In this document: piece after piece, positions 20,339 to 29,367 of the stretch | Position numbering within the stretch: the first letter of the stretch is position 1 | How the letters are laid out: every line of letters begins with the position of its first letter | From: Ensifer sp. USDA 6670 | Lineage (GTDB): Bacteria; Pseudomonadota; Alphaproteobacteria; Rhizobiales; Rhizobiaceae | DNA length: 64,000 nt | Assembly (NCBI GenBank): GCA_000421085.1 | Contig: ATWE01000007.1 | Coordinates: 124,001-188,000, forward strand | Direction of reading: 5' to 3' | Translations under genes and position numbers: made by a program | The notes under the pieces: generated by a model | Told to the model about the DNA's origin: nothing | Seen by the model: only the letters and a program-made list of their open reading frames with translations | Database searches by the model: none

Positions 20339-21529
20339 ATGATACATACGCGCAAAGTCCGCCTGATGCTGGCCAGCGCCGCCCTCCTTACCCTCGCCGG
20401 ACCGGCCATGGCCCTGGACGGCGCGGACATGATGCAAAAGCTCAATGCGGCGATGTCGCCCAACGGCACTTCGATGACCTACGACAAGGCAGAGGTCGAC
20501 GGCGACGTGGTGACGGTCACCGGCATGAAGCTACAGGCGGCGGCGAAGCCCGGCACGTCCATCGACATAGGCGAAGTGACCTTCGAAGGCGTCGAGGAAA
20601 CGGACGGCGGCTACTATGCCGAAACCGTCTCCTTCCCGGATATCGCTGTCAGCGACAAGGATGCAAGCTTCTCGGTCAAGGACATCTCGATCGGCGGCCT
20701 GTCCATTCCGGGCAATGCGACCGGTACGACGATCGATGACATCCTGCTTTACGAAACGGCCGGCACCGGCCCTTTGACCGTAAACGTCAAAGGCAAGGAC
20801 GTATTCACGGCCGAAAGCACCGAAACCAATCTGGCGCGGCAAGAAAACGATTCTGGCTTCGACTTCGACGCGACGCTTACCGGAATCAAGGCGGATCTGT
20901 CGCAAATCGAGGATGCCAAGGCCAAGGAAGCGGTCGAGAAGCTTGGGCTGACGACGCTCGATGGCGGAGTCACGATGAAGGGCAGCTGGGAGCTGGAAAG
21001 CGGCAATCTTGCTCTCGACGAATACGCGCTGGACTTCAACAATGTCGGCAGGCTGAACATCGCCATGGACTTCTCCGGCTATACGCTGCAATTCATGAAG
21101 TCGCTGCAGGAGGCAGCCAAAGCGGCGGAAGCCAACCCGAACAAGAAGGAAGCCGATCAGGCGATGGCACTGGCGATGCTCGGCCTGATGCAGCAACTGA
21201 CCTTCAATAGCGCCTCGATCCGCTTCGACGATGCATCGATCACGAAAAAGGCGCTCAACTACGCCGGCAGCCAGCAGGGTGTCACCGGCGAACAGCTGGC
21301 GCAATCGCTGAAGGGGCTCGTACCGATCATGATGGCGCAGCTCAATCTCCCGGAGCTGCAGAACCAGGTCACCAGCGCCGTCAACGCCTTTCTCGACAAT
21401 CCGAAGAGCCTGACGATCCGCGCTGAGCCGGAAAAGCCCGTGCCGTTCCCGATGATCATGGGTGCTGCGATGGGGGCTCCCAACACCATCCCGTCCGTGC
21501 TGGGCGTCAAGGTGACGGCGAACGATTGA
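20339..21529 (+). CDS. Uncharacterised secreted protein with signal peptide
   Basis: The 396-residue product starts MIHTRKVRLMLASAALLTLAGPAMA, a Sec signal cleaved near residue 25. The mature protein is beta-rich and acidic (GDVVTVTGMKLQAAAKPGTS, GEVTFEGVEETDGGYYAETV, IAVSDKDASFSVKDISIGGLS). A helical middle follows (LQEAAKAAEANPNKKEADQAMALAMLGLMQQL) and a terminal AMGAPNTIPSVLGVKVTAND. I recognise no domain; the pattern suggests a periplasmic or lipid-contacting beta-layer protein. I start at ATG 20339 because AAGGA lies 6 bases upstream. The longer open frame to 18314 is antisense to parC. A terminator follows at 21560. Confidence 0.75.
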   Translation: MIHTRKVRLMLASAALLTLAGPAMALDGADMMQKLNAAMSPNGTSMTYDKAEVDGDVVTVTGMKLQAAAKPGTSIDIGEVTFEGVEETDGGYYAETVSFPDIAVSDKDASFSVKDISIGGLSIPGNATGTTIDDILLYETAGTGPLTVNVKGKDVFTAESTETNLARQENDSGFDFDATLTGIKADLSQIEDAKAKEAVEKLGLTTLDGGVTMKGSWELESGNLALDEYALDFNNVGRLNIAMDFSGYTLQFMKSLQEAAKAAEANPNKKEADQAMALAMLGLMQQLTFNSASIRFDDASITKKALNYAGSQQGVTGEQLAQSLKGLVPIMMAQLNLPELQNQVTSAVNAFLDNPKSLTIRAEPEKPVPFPMIMGAAMGAPNTIPSVLGVKVTAND

Positions 21530-21559
21530 TTGCGCTTAAGAGCGCGGCCACGTGCTGAC

Positions 21560-21589
21560 CCCCGGCGGCCTTGTCGCCGGGGTTTTTTT
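21560..21589 (+). terminator. Rho-independent terminator
   Basis: CCCCGGCG (21560-21567) pairs with CGCCGGGG (21575-21582) and is followed by TTTTTTT. It lies 30 bp after the stop of the secreted protein gene at 20339-21529. Confidence 0.9.
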
Positions 21590-21703
21590 CATCCGCCCGA
21601 TCGATGATATGATGCGGCGCTTGATGCTGGTAGGCGATCGCCTATCTATTTTGCGTGCCGACGGTTTGCGCATTCTCGACCGACCAAGCGGAAGGAGGAC
21701 GCC

Positions 21704-21922
21704 ATGGGACTGAAGCATTCGGATATCACCGCCATCCTCGGCCCTGTCGACGAAACGCTGATGGCCGAACTTCTCGCGACGGGCGCGACCGCGAGTGAAC
21801 TTGCCGAAGCAATCGCCTGGGTCAACAACGACGAAGCGCTGATCGGCGAAGGCCGCCACCTTCCGGCCGGCCGCGTTGCGGCGCTGATCGATATCCTGAC
21901 GCCCGACGACGACGAGGAGTGA
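21704..21922 (+). CDS. Conserved small acidic protein (72 residues)
   Basis: A near-ideal ribosome binding site, GGAAGGAGG, lies 7-8 bases before ATG 21704. The protein has helical character (ETLMAELLATGATASELAEAIAWVN, GRVAALIDIL) and an acidic C terminus (TPDDDEE). No cysteines, signal peptide or membrane segment are visible. I do not recognise the family. It sits between a terminator and the orphan groEL on the same strand, 134 bp upstream of groEL with a strong hairpin in between. Real coding is inferred from the start signal and base composition. Confidence 0.65.
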   Translation: MGLKHSDITAILGPVDETLMAELLATGATASELAEAIAWVNNDEALIGEGRHLPAGRVAALIDILTPDDDEE

Positions 21923-21936
21923 ATGCAATCGGCAGC

Positions 21937-21972
21937 GACGGGGGAGCACGGCATGCCCTGCTCCCCCGTCGA
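21937..21972. other. Strong hairpin upstream of groEL
   Basis: Thirteen-base perfect arms (21937-21949 and 21960-21972, CGACGGGGGAGCA and its complement) enclose a 10-base loop that itself contains the palindrome GGCATGCC. No T-run follows, so it is either a weak terminator for the small gene before it or an RNA structure in the groEL leader. It is not a CIRCE element, which would read TTAGCACTC-N9-GAGTGCTAA. Confidence 0.6.
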
Positions 21973-22056
21973 TCCGCGGCGCGGCAGGAGGAGCGTGCCG
22001 GCGACGCGAAAAGAAGCACGAAGAGGTTCGGGAATTCCATGTGGAGGGAGGCATAA

Positions 22057-23685
22057 ATGGCTGCCAAGGAAGTCAAATTCACCAGCGAAGCCCGCGATCG
22101 GATGCTGCGCGGCGTAGACATCATGGCCAACGCGGTCCGTGTGACTTTGGGACCGAAGGGGCGAAACGTCGTCATCGACAAGTCCTTCGGCGCGCCGCGG
22201 ATCACCAAGGACGGCGTCTCCGTCGCCAAGGAAATCGAACTCGAGGACAAGTTCGAGAACATGGGCGCGCAGATGCTTCGCGAAGTGGCGTCGCGCACCA
22301 GCGACATCGCCGGTGACGGCACCACTACGGCCACCGTACTCGCGCAGGCGATCGTCAGGGAGGGCGCCAAGGCCGTCGCATCGGGCATGAACCCGATGGA
22401 TCTGAAGCGCGGCATCGATCTTGCCGTCGAGGCGATCGTCAAGGAACTCAGGACGAATGCGCGCAAGGTCTCCAAAAATGCCGAAATCGCGCAGGTAGCG
22501 ACGATTTCGGCCAATGGCGATGCCGAAATCGGCCGTTACCTGGCCGAGGCGATGGAAAAGGTCGGCAATGAGGGCGTGATCACCGTCGAGGAGGCCAAGA
22601 CCGCCGAGATCGAACTCGAAGTCGTCGAGGGAATGGAGTTCGATCGGGGATACCTATCCCCCTATTTCATCACCAATCAGGAAAAGATGAGGGTGGAGCT
22701 GGAAGACGCCTATATCCTGCTTCACGAGAAGAAGCTCTCCAACCTGCAGGCGATGATCCCGATCCTCGAATCGGTCATCCAGTCCGGCAAGCCGCTCCTG
22801 ATCATTGCCGAAGATGTCGAGGGAGAGGCGCTCGCCACCCTCGTCGTCAACAAGCTTCGCGGCGGCCTGAAGATCGCTGCGGTCAAGGCCCCGGGCTTTG
22901 GCGACCGTCGCAAGTCCATGCTGGAAGATATCGCGATCCTGACCGGCGGCACCGTCATTTCCGAGGAGCTCGGGATCAAGCTCGAAAATGCCACGATGGA
23001 TACCCTCGGCCGTGCGAAACGCATCATGGTGGACAAGGAGACGACCACGATCGTCGACGGCGCCGGATCGAAGGAGGACATCGGCGGCCGCGTCGCACAG
23101 ATCAAGGCGCAGATCGAGGACACGACCTCGGACTATGATCGAGAGAAGTTGCAGGAGCGGCTTGCCAAGCTCGCGGGCGGCGTCGCCGTCATCCGTGTCG
23201 GCGGCTCGACCGAGGTCGAGGTCAAGGAGAAGAAGGACCGTGTCGACGATGCGCTGCACGCAACGCGCGCGGCGGTCGAGGAAGGTATTCTGCCCGGCGG
23301 CGGCGTGGCGCTGCTGCGGGTCGTGAGCGCGCTCAACGGTCTCGCGACCGCCAATGACGACCAGCGCGTGGGCATCGAGATCGTCCGCCGCGCGATCGAG
23401 GCACCCGTGCGTCAGATCGCCGAGAACGCCGGCGCCGAGGGATCGATCATCGTCGGCAAGCTGCGAGAGAAACAGGATTTTGCCTTTGGCTGGAACGCAC
23501 AGACTGGAGAATTCGGCGATCTCTTCCAAATGGGCGTCATCGACCCCGCGAAGGTCGTGCGCGCCGCGCTTCAGGACGCGGCCTCCATCGCCGGTCTTCT
23601 TGTGACGACGGAAGCGATGATCGCCGAGAAACCGAAGAAGGACGGGCAGCCGCAGATGCCGCCTGGCGGCGGAATGGACTTGTGA
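22057..23685 (+). CDS. groEL: 60 kDa chaperonin GroEL without an adjacent groES
   Basis: This 542-residue chaperonin subunit has every GroEL hallmark: [14 protein letters not shown], the ATP site [18 protein letters not shown], hinge and apical regions with [19 protein letters not shown], and the signature [17 protein letters not shown]. The C-terminal tail is [10 protein letters not shown], a shortened relative of the GGM repeat. No groES lies next to it, and the 134-bp leader has a hairpin but no CIRCE. Rhizobia carry several groEL copies, and I recall that S. meliloti has one lacking groES; this looks like that copy. It would have to borrow GroES from another locus. Confidence 0.95.
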   Translation: MAAKEVKFTSEARDRMLRGVDIMANAVRVTLGPKGRNVVIDKSFGAPRITKDGVSVAKEIELEDKFENMGAQMLREVASRTSDIAGDGTTTATVLAQAIVREGAKAVASGMNPMDLKRGIDLAVEAIVKELRTNARKVSKNAEIAQVATISANGDAEIGRYLAEAMEKVGNEGVITVEEAKTAEIELEVVEGMEFDRGYLSPYFITNQEKMRVELEDAYILLHEKKLSNLQAMIPILESVIQSGKPLLIIAEDVEGEALATLVVNKLRGGLKIAAVKAPGFGDRRKSMLEDIAILTGGTVISEELGIKLENATMDTLGRAKRIMVDKETTTIVDGAGSKEDIGGRVAQIKAQIEDTTSDYDREKLQERLAKLAGGVAVIRVGGSTEVEVKEKKDRVDDALHATRAAVEEGILPGGGVALLRVVSALNGLATANDDQRVGIEIVRRAIEAPVRQIAENAGAEGSIIVGKLREKQDFAFGWNAQTGEFGDLFQMGVIDPAKVVRAALQDAASIAGLLVTTEAMIAEKPKKDGQPQMPPGGGMDL

Positions 23686-23759
23686 GACGTGCGCTCAGCC
23701 GCCGCAGGCGGCGAGCGCCAGCAACGCGCAGGCGGATGAGGGACGCTCGATGTGCGCGC

Positions 23760-24140
23760 TCACGCCGGTTCTGTATCGATGCCCGCCTCGGTTAGATCCT
23801 TGAATCCGCCGATGTTGTAGACGGCCGAGTATCCCATGTCCTGCAGGGTCTTGCCCGCAAGAGCGGAACGGCCGCCGGAGGCACAATGCAGAAGGATGGT
23901 CTTGTCCTTCTGAAAGACTGGATTGTGATATTGGCTTTCCGGGTCTGCCCGAAACTCCAGCATGCCCCGCGAGACGTTTACCGCCCCCTTGATCCTGCCG
24001 GTTTGCTGGACTTCTGTCGGATCACGGACGTCCACGATCAACACATCACCGGAGCGCATCTTCTCGGCGGCCTCGGTGGGAGACAATTTCGGGACTGAGC
24101 CGTTTGCTTCAGCCAGCAGATCCTTGACGCTCTTGACCAT
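23760..24140 (-). CDS. Rhodanese-like domain protein
   Basis: This 126-residue single-domain rhodanese homologue has the CH2A-like motif VLIVDVRDPTEVQQTGRIKGAVNV (about 35-58) and the active-site loop LLHCASGGRSAL with the catalytic cysteine. A sulfurtransferase or persulfide carrier role is likely, with partners unknown. I start at ATG 24140, preceded by GGAGGGG at good spacing. The frame is open upstream to 24287, but that part is not conserved-looking and crosses a terminator. It is a monocistronic gene between groEL, which converges on it, and aspS. Confidence 0.88.
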   Translation of the reverse strand: MVKSVKDLLAEANGSVPKLSPTEAAEKMRSGDVLIVDVRDPTEVQQTGRIKGAVNVSRGMLEFRADPESQYHNPVFQKDKTILLHCASGGRSALAGKTLQDMGYSAVYNIGGFKDLTEAGIDTEPA

Positions 24141-24268
24141 TGTTCCCCTCCACCGATGAGTTGCACGGAAAGGAAACGCCTCGAAACATCCGCTGTCAAG
24201 GCGAGCGTCACGTACCGCGTTCGGGGACACTCCCCTCCTGTGCTTCGAAACGAAGAACCGGACCAACG

Positions 24269-24296
24269 AAAAACCCGGCGAGATCATCGCCGGGTT
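24269..24296 (-). terminator. Rho-independent terminator downstream of aspS
   Basis: AACCCGGCGA (24272-24281) pairs with TCGCCGGGTT (24287-24296). On the minus strand a T5 run follows. It lies beyond a repeat element that separates it from the aspS stop by about 135 bp, so the repeat may have been inserted between gene and terminator. Confidence 0.75.
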
Positions 24297-24310
24297 CGTT
24301 CGGTCTCTAG

Positions 24311-24422
24311 ATCACGATGTTTTTAGGTCGGGTCGACCTAAAAACATGACCGTGATCGATTCCAAGAAGTTGACACGCGGGATGCGGGCGGAAAACCGCA
24401 CACACTTTTCCTCATCCCGCTC
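24311..24422. repeat. RIME-type intergenic repeat, copy 1 (112 bp)
   Basis: The repeat is identical to 56356-56467 at 110 of 112 positions, with substitutions only in the middle. It contains two palindromes. The first has 14-bp arms, ATGTTTTTAGGTCG and its complement, around a 3-base loop and inside outer ATCACG/CGTGAT arms. The second has GCGGGATG...CATCCCGC arms enclosing GCGGAAAACCGC. Two large palindromes in about 110 bp is the layout of the Rhizobium-specific intergenic mosaic element. It ends 8 bp from the aspS stop. Confidence 0.9.
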
Positions 24423-24430
24423 GAAGAAGA

Positions 24431-26218
24431 TCAATCCTTCTTCTGCGGGATCGGTCGGATCGAGAGTTCCCTGAGTTGCGCAGGCGTTGCCTGAGAAGGC
24501 GCGCCCATCAGCAGGTCCTGGGCCTGCTGGTTCATCGGGAACAGCGAAATCTCGCGCAGGTTCTTGGCGCCGACCAGCAGCATGACGATGCGATCGATGC
24601 CGAAGGCCATGCCGCCATGCGGCGGGGCACCGTACTGGAACGCACGGTAGAGACCGCCGAACCGCTCTTCGACGTCGGCCTGACTCAGGCCGACATTCTC
24701 GAAAGCCTTGACCATCAGTTCCGGCGACTGGTTACGGATCGAGCCCGAGGCGATCTCGAAGCCGTTGCAGACCATGTCGTACTGGAACGCCTTGATCGAC
24801 AGGAGATCGTCGCTCGAAAGCGCGGTGAGACCGCCCTGCGGCATCGAGAAGGGGTTGTGGGCGAAGTCGACACGCTTTTCCTCCTCGTTCCATTCATAGA
24901 ACGGGAAGTCTACGATCCAGCAAAGCTCGTAGCGATCGCGGTCGACGAGGTTCAGTTCCTCGCCGGCCCTGGTGCGGGCCTCGCCGGCGAATTTGTAGAA
25001 CTTGGCCGGCTCGCCAGCCACGAAGAAGCAGGCATCGCCATCCCCGAGGCCGAGCTGCGTGCGGATCGCATCGGTCCGTTCCGCGCCGATGTTCTTGGCC
25101 AGCGGACCGGCGCCTTCGAGCTTCTCGCCCTCCTTGCGCCAGAAGATGTAGCCGAGACCCGGCTGACCCTGACTCTGGGCCCAGGCGTTCATCCGATCGC
25201 AGAATGCGCGGGAGCCGCCGGTTTTGGCGGGAATGGCCCAGATCTCCACCTTCGGGTTGGAGGCGATCATGTTGGAGAAGACCTTGAAGCCGGATCCGGC
25301 GAAATGCTCCGTGACCTCCTGCATCTCGATGGGGTTGCGCAGATCCGGCTTGTCGGAGCCGTATTTGCGGATCGCCGTGTCGTAGGGAATGCGCGGGAAC
25401 TTGTCGGTCACCGGCTTGCCGCCGGCGAAGTCCGAGAAGATTGCCCGGATCATCGGTTCCATGGCGTCCCAAACGTCTTCCTGCTCGACGAAGCTCATCT
25501 CGAGATCGAGCTGGTAGAACTCGCCGGGCAGCCGGTCGGCGCGCGGATCCTCGTCGCGGAAACAGGGCGCGATCTGAAAGTAGCGGTCGAAGCCGGCGAC
25601 CATCAGAAGCTGCTTATACTGCTGCGGCGCCTGCGGCAGCGCATAGAAGTTGCCCGGGTGGATGCGGCTTGGCACCAGGAAGTCACGCGCACCTTCCGGC
25701 GAAGACGCAGTCAGGATCGGCGTCGTATATTCTGTGAAGCCGATGTCGCCCATCCGCCGGCGCATGGCGGCGATGATCTCGGTGCGCCTGACGATGTTCT
25801 TGTGCAGCGTCTCGCGGCGGAGATCCAGGAAGCGGTATTTCAGGCGCACGTCTTCCGGATAGTCCGGCTCGCCGAAGACCGGCAGCGGCAGTTCCTTGGC
25901 GGCCGAGAGAACTTCGATTTCGCGGGCGTAGAGTTCGACCTCGCCGGTGGGCATGTTCTTGTTGACCGTTTCGTCGGTGCGCGCCTTGACGGCGCCATCC
26001 ACGCGTATGACCCATTCGCCACGCACCGTCTCGGCGGCCTTGAAGGCCGGCGAATCCGGATCGGCGACGACCTGGGTCATGCCATAATGGTCGCGCAGGT
26101 CGATGAAGAGCACACCGCCGTGATCGCGGACGCGGTGAACCCAGCCGGAAAGGCGAACGGTGGAGCCGACATCCGACTTGCGGAGGGCGGCACAGGTGTG
26201 GCTGCGGTAACGGTGCAT
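24431..26218 (-). CDS. aspS: Aspartate--tRNA ligase
   Basis: This 595-residue class II aminoacyl-tRNA synthetase has an N-terminal OB-fold anticodon domain ([26 protein letters not shown]). The catalytic core follows with motif 2 ([17 protein letters not shown] preceded by [10 protein letters not shown]), a GAD insertion domain, and motif 3 ([13 protein letters not shown]). I start at ATG 26218 ([13 protein letters not shown]), which gives the usual length; the frame extends upstream to 26416 without conserved features. In alphaproteobacteria this bacterial-type enzyme is often non-discriminating and works with GatCAB; that cannot be judged here. Confidence 0.96.
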   Translation of the reverse strand: MHRYRSHTCAALRKSDVGSTVRLSGWVHRVRDHGGVLFIDLRDHYGMTQVVADPDSPAFKAAETVRGEWVIRVDGAVKARTDETVNKNMPTGEVELYAREIEVLSAAKELPLPVFGEPDYPEDVRLKYRFLDLRRETLHKNIVRRTEIIAAMRRRMGDIGFTEYTTPILTASSPEGARDFLVPSRIHPGNFYALPQAPQQYKQLLMVAGFDRYFQIAPCFRDEDPRADRLPGEFYQLDLEMSFVEQEDVWDAMEPMIRAIFSDFAGGKPVTDKFPRIPYDTAIRKYGSDKPDLRNPIEMQEVTEHFAGSGFKVFSNMIASNPKVEIWAIPAKTGGSRAFCDRMNAWAQSQGQPGLGYIFWRKEGEKLEGAGPLAKNIGAERTDAIRTQLGLGDGDACFFVAGEPAKFYKFAGEARTRAGEELNLVDRDRYELCWIVDFPFYEWNEEEKRVDFAHNPFSMPQGGLTALSSDDLLSIKAFQYDMVCNGFEIASGSIRNQSPELMVKAFENVGLSQADVEERFGGLYRAFQYGAPPHGGMAFGIDRIVMLLVGAKNLREISLFPMNQQAQDLLMGAPSQATPAQLRELSIRPIPQKKD

Positions 26219-26507
26219 CGTATAGTCCCGGAATTGCTTAAAGGCCGCGCAGCTCGCAGAACGGCGCAGGGCGGCATGGTCAAAGTCGGGCGGAAAAGCG
26301 CATGATGCGCCGGTTTTGTCAAGGCCGCGGCGCGCCGACGGCAAGACCGCTGCCCCGGTCGCACAAGTTGCGCGCTTCGACTGCAGCCACAAGCGGTACG
26401 GCGCAAATTCGGACACGAGTGGTCACAAATTGCTACTGTTCCCGCGCGTCAGCCGCGGCTAAACAGGGGCAAGGGTCGCGTATCGTGCGAGTCGCGGCCG
26501 CAATCGG

Positions 26508-27758
26508 ATGCCTTCTGTTCCCATGTCCCAGATTCGCCCGCTCATCCCGCTGCTCGTCACCGCAGGCATTCTGATCGGCGGCAACGGATTGCAGGGCACG
26601 TTCATTTCCTTGAGAGCGCTCGAAGAAGGATTCTCCACCTCGCTGATCGGCGTGATCGGTGCCGGCTACAATGTCGGCTTTGCAATCGGCTGCGTCTACG
26701 TCACCCGCATTCTGAGGGCGATCGGCCATATCCGTACCTTTTCGGCGATGGCAGCCATCGCTTCCGCCGCTGCGATCGCCATGGTGCTCGTCATCGATCC
26801 GTGGTTCTGGTTCCTGATGCGGCTCGTCGCCGGCATCTGCTTCGCGAGCCTCTTCGCTACGGTCGAGAGCTGGTTGAACGCCAGCGTCACCAATGGCAAC
26901 CGCGCGCGTACCCTTTCGATCTATCGCCTCGTCGATCTCGGCTCGGTAACGGCTGCACAATATGCAATTCCCGGCATTGGAATCGGTGGCTTCGAGCTTT
27001 TCGCCATCATCTCGATGGCGCTGACGCTTTCGCTCGTACCGATCTCCTTTGCCGACCGGTCGAGCCCGGTTGCGCCGGAAGCGATACGCTTCGACGTGAA
27101 GGCGCTCTGGAACATCTCGCCGCTAGCCACCATCGGCTGCATCGTCGTCGGCCTCACCAATGCCGCGTTCCGCTCGCTCGGCCCCATCTATGCGCAGGAG
27201 ATCGGCCTTTCGGTGACGGCGATCGCGACGTTCATGAGCGCCGGCATCATCGGCGGCGTCGTGCTTCAATATCCGCTGGGTTACTTCTCCGACCGGATCG
27301 ACCGCAGGCTGATCATCCTGATCGCCACCTTCGGCTCCCTCCTCGCGGGGCTCTTCCTCGCTTTCATCGCCGGGAGCGACGAGTGGTTGAACTTCGCCGG
27401 CATCTTCGCCTTCGGCGCCTTCGCAATGCCGCTCTTCTCCCTCTGCTCCGCGCATGCCAACGACCATGCGGCCGAAGGCCAGCATGCGCTCGTCTCCGCC
27501 GGCATGCTCTTCTTCTGGTCGCTCGGTGCCATCATCGGGCCGCTCCTCGCATCCTTCCTGCTCGATATCTTCGAACCGCCGGTGCTCTTCATCTATACGG
27601 CAGCAATCCTGGCGCTCTTCATGGCCTACACGATCCGGCGCATGACTGCGCGCAAACCCGTTCCAACCGAAGAACGGTCGATGCGGTTTCGCGCCCTTCT
27701 GCGCACATCGTCCTTCTTCAACAAGCTTGCGGGCGGCCAGACGCGGAAAGAGCCTTGA
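26508..27758 (+). CDS. MFS transporter, YcaD-like
   Basis: This 416-residue protein has twelve predicted membrane segments. The conserved FATVESWLNASVTNGNRART segment between helices 4 and 5 resembles the YcaD-like MFS subfamily. PLGYFSDRIDRRLIILIAT is the MFS-type loop of the second half. The function is unknown, probably export of a small solute. Two start codons are possible, 26508 and 26523 (MSQIRPLIPLL); neither has a strong ribosome binding site. It is divergent from aspS and followed by the multicopper oxidase 130 bp later. Confidence 0.85.
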   Translation: MPSVPMSQIRPLIPLLVTAGILIGGNGLQGTFISLRALEEGFSTSLIGVIGAGYNVGFAIGCVYVTRILRAIGHIRTFSAMAAIASAAAIAMVLVIDPWFWFLMRLVAGICFASLFATVESWLNASVTNGNRARTLSIYRLVDLGSVTAAQYAIPGIGIGGFELFAIISMALTLSLVPISFADRSSPVAPEAIRFDVKALWNISPLATIGCIVVGLTNAAFRSLGPIYAQEIGLSVTAIATFMSAGIIGGVVLQYPLGYFSDRIDRRLIILIATFGSLLAGLFLAFIAGSDEWLNFAGIFAFGAFAMPLFSLCSAHANDHAAEGQHALVSAGMLFFWSLGAIIGPLLASFLLDIFEPPVLFIYTAAILALFMAYTIRRMTARKPVPTEERSMRFRALLRTSSFFNKLAGGQTRKEP

Positions 27759-27888
27759 TCAATAGCCGAAGCGAGCCGCAGGCTGCCGAATTGCTGAAAG
27801 TGAAAATCAGGTTTAATAACGGGCCGGATCATTTTTGGGGGCCAAACGTGCTTTGCCCCATCCTCCGGGACAGACAAGCAAGATACCG

Positions 27889-29286
27889 ATGCTCAATCGC
27901 CGAATGTTTCTCCAGGGTTCAGCCGCGCTTGGCAGCGCCTTCGCGCTCGGTGCCGGTCTTGCCGCGAGGGCGGGCGCAGCCGCCGATCCGCAGATCCTGA
28001 CGGCGCGGTTCACCGAGGCGCAGATCGCGGCCGGCGGCCTCACCCACCGGGTCATGACCTATGATGATCCCGGCAGTCCGGCAAACGCCGCCATGCCGCC
28101 TGTCCTGAGGATGCGCAAGGGCGAACCCTTCGCGGCGAGACTGGTCAACCGTCTCGACGAACCGACGACCGTTCACTGGCATGGCCTGAGGATAGCCAAT
28201 GCGATGGACGGCGTGCCGGAAATGACGCAGCCCTATGTCTATCCCGGCGACGGCTTCGACTATCTCTTCACACCGCCGGACGCCGGCACCTTCTGGTACC
28301 ACCCGCACTGCAACACGCTGATGCAGATGGGGAGCGGCCTGACCGGCGTGATCGTCGTCGAGAACCCGGAGGATCCGACCTTCGATTCCGAGATCGTTCT
28401 CAATCTCAGGGACTGGCGGCTCGGCGCCAGCGGCGAGTTCATCGCTCCTTTCAAACCGCGGGATGCGGCGCGCGGCGGGACCTATGGAACGGTAAGAACC
28501 GCGAACTGGCAGCGCGAGCCGGTCTATGACGCTCCCGCCGGCGGGCTCGTCCGCGTGAGAATCGCCGCCACCGACGTCACGCGCATCTACACGATCGGGC
28601 TCGAAGGCGCAGAGGCCAGGGTGATCGCCCTCGACGGCAACCCGGTCGAAATCCCCTTCGCGCTCGACCGGCTCGATCTCGGCCCCGGCCAACGCGTGGA
28701 CCTTGCGCTTCGCATGCCGCAAAGCGAGGGCCAGCAGGCAAAGCTTGGCAATTTCCGCGGCTCCAGCCCCTGGTCGATCGCAGCCTTCCGGGCAGTCGGC
28801 ACTTCGCTGAAGCGGGACCTCGGGGATATCGCGCCCCTGCCCCCGAACCCCATTGCCGAAGCCGACATTTCCACTGCCAAGCGTATTCCGATCGAACTGA
28901 CTGCAACGGCCGAGCACGAGCCGGCCGTTTCGATCTGCGGCTCGCTCGGCTATACGTTCTGGGCGATCAACAAGGTTCCGTGGCCAGGTGATACGCCCGA
29001 TCCGGTCGCCCCGATCGAGGAACTCAAATTCGGGAAAACCTATGTGCTGGAGATCGCCAACCGCACGCCGCATGCCCATCCGATCCATCTGCACGGGCTG
29101 AGCTTCCGCATCCTCGCCTCGAACAAGCGGAGCCTGCTGCCGCCGCCGACCGACACGATCCTGCTCTTCCCGGACGAACAGGCGCAGCTCGCACTGGTCG
29201 CGGACAATCCCGGCGACTGGGTCTTCCATTGCCATATCATCGAACATCAAAAGACCGGGATGTCGGCTTATTTCCGGGTCGCCTGA
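27889..29286 (+). CDS. Tat-exported multicopper oxidase
   Basis: This 465-residue three-cupredoxin-domain oxidase begins MLNRRMFLQGSAALGS, a Tat signal that would export it folded. All copper ligands are in place: HWHG at 96-99, HPH at 138-140, HPIHLHG at 397-403 and HCHIIEHQKTGM at 447-458, with Met458 as axial ligand of the type 1 copper. It resembles CueO/CopA/SufI-like periplasmic oxidases, but there is no Met-rich copper-binding insert, so the substrate could be an organic reductant or Cu(I). No copper regulator lies next to it. The upstream extension to 27835 was rejected in favour of the Tat start. Confidence 0.9.
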   Translation: MLNRRMFLQGSAALGSAFALGAGLAARAGAAADPQILTARFTEAQIAAGGLTHRVMTYDDPGSPANAAMPPVLRMRKGEPFAARLVNRLDEPTTVHWHGLRIANAMDGVPEMTQPYVYPGDGFDYLFTPPDAGTFWYHPHCNTLMQMGSGLTGVIVVENPEDPTFDSEIVLNLRDWRLGASGEFIAPFKPRDAARGGTYGTVRTANWQREPVYDAPAGGLVRVRIAATDVTRIYTIGLEGAEARVIALDGNPVEIPFALDRLDLGPGQRVDLALRMPQSEGQQAKLGNFRGSSPWSIAAFRAVGTSLKRDLGDIAPLPPNPIAEADISTAKRIPIELTATAEHEPAVSICGSLGYTFWAINKVPWPGDTPDPVAPIEELKFGKTYVLEIANRTPHAHPIHLHGLSFRILASNKRSLLPPPTDTILLFPDEQAQLALVADNPGDWVFHCHIIEHQKTGMSAYFRVA

Positions 29287-29367
29287 CAATTTCGATTGTG
29301 ACAGGTGCCGTGAAACGGTACACGGGAAAACTCAAAGCCGCATTTTTGCCACAGTGATTAAAGCCCG

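Noticed and set aside
24476..26305. 609-codon plus-strand open frame
   Set aside because: It is the antisense of aspS, with shadow composition and no recognisable domain.
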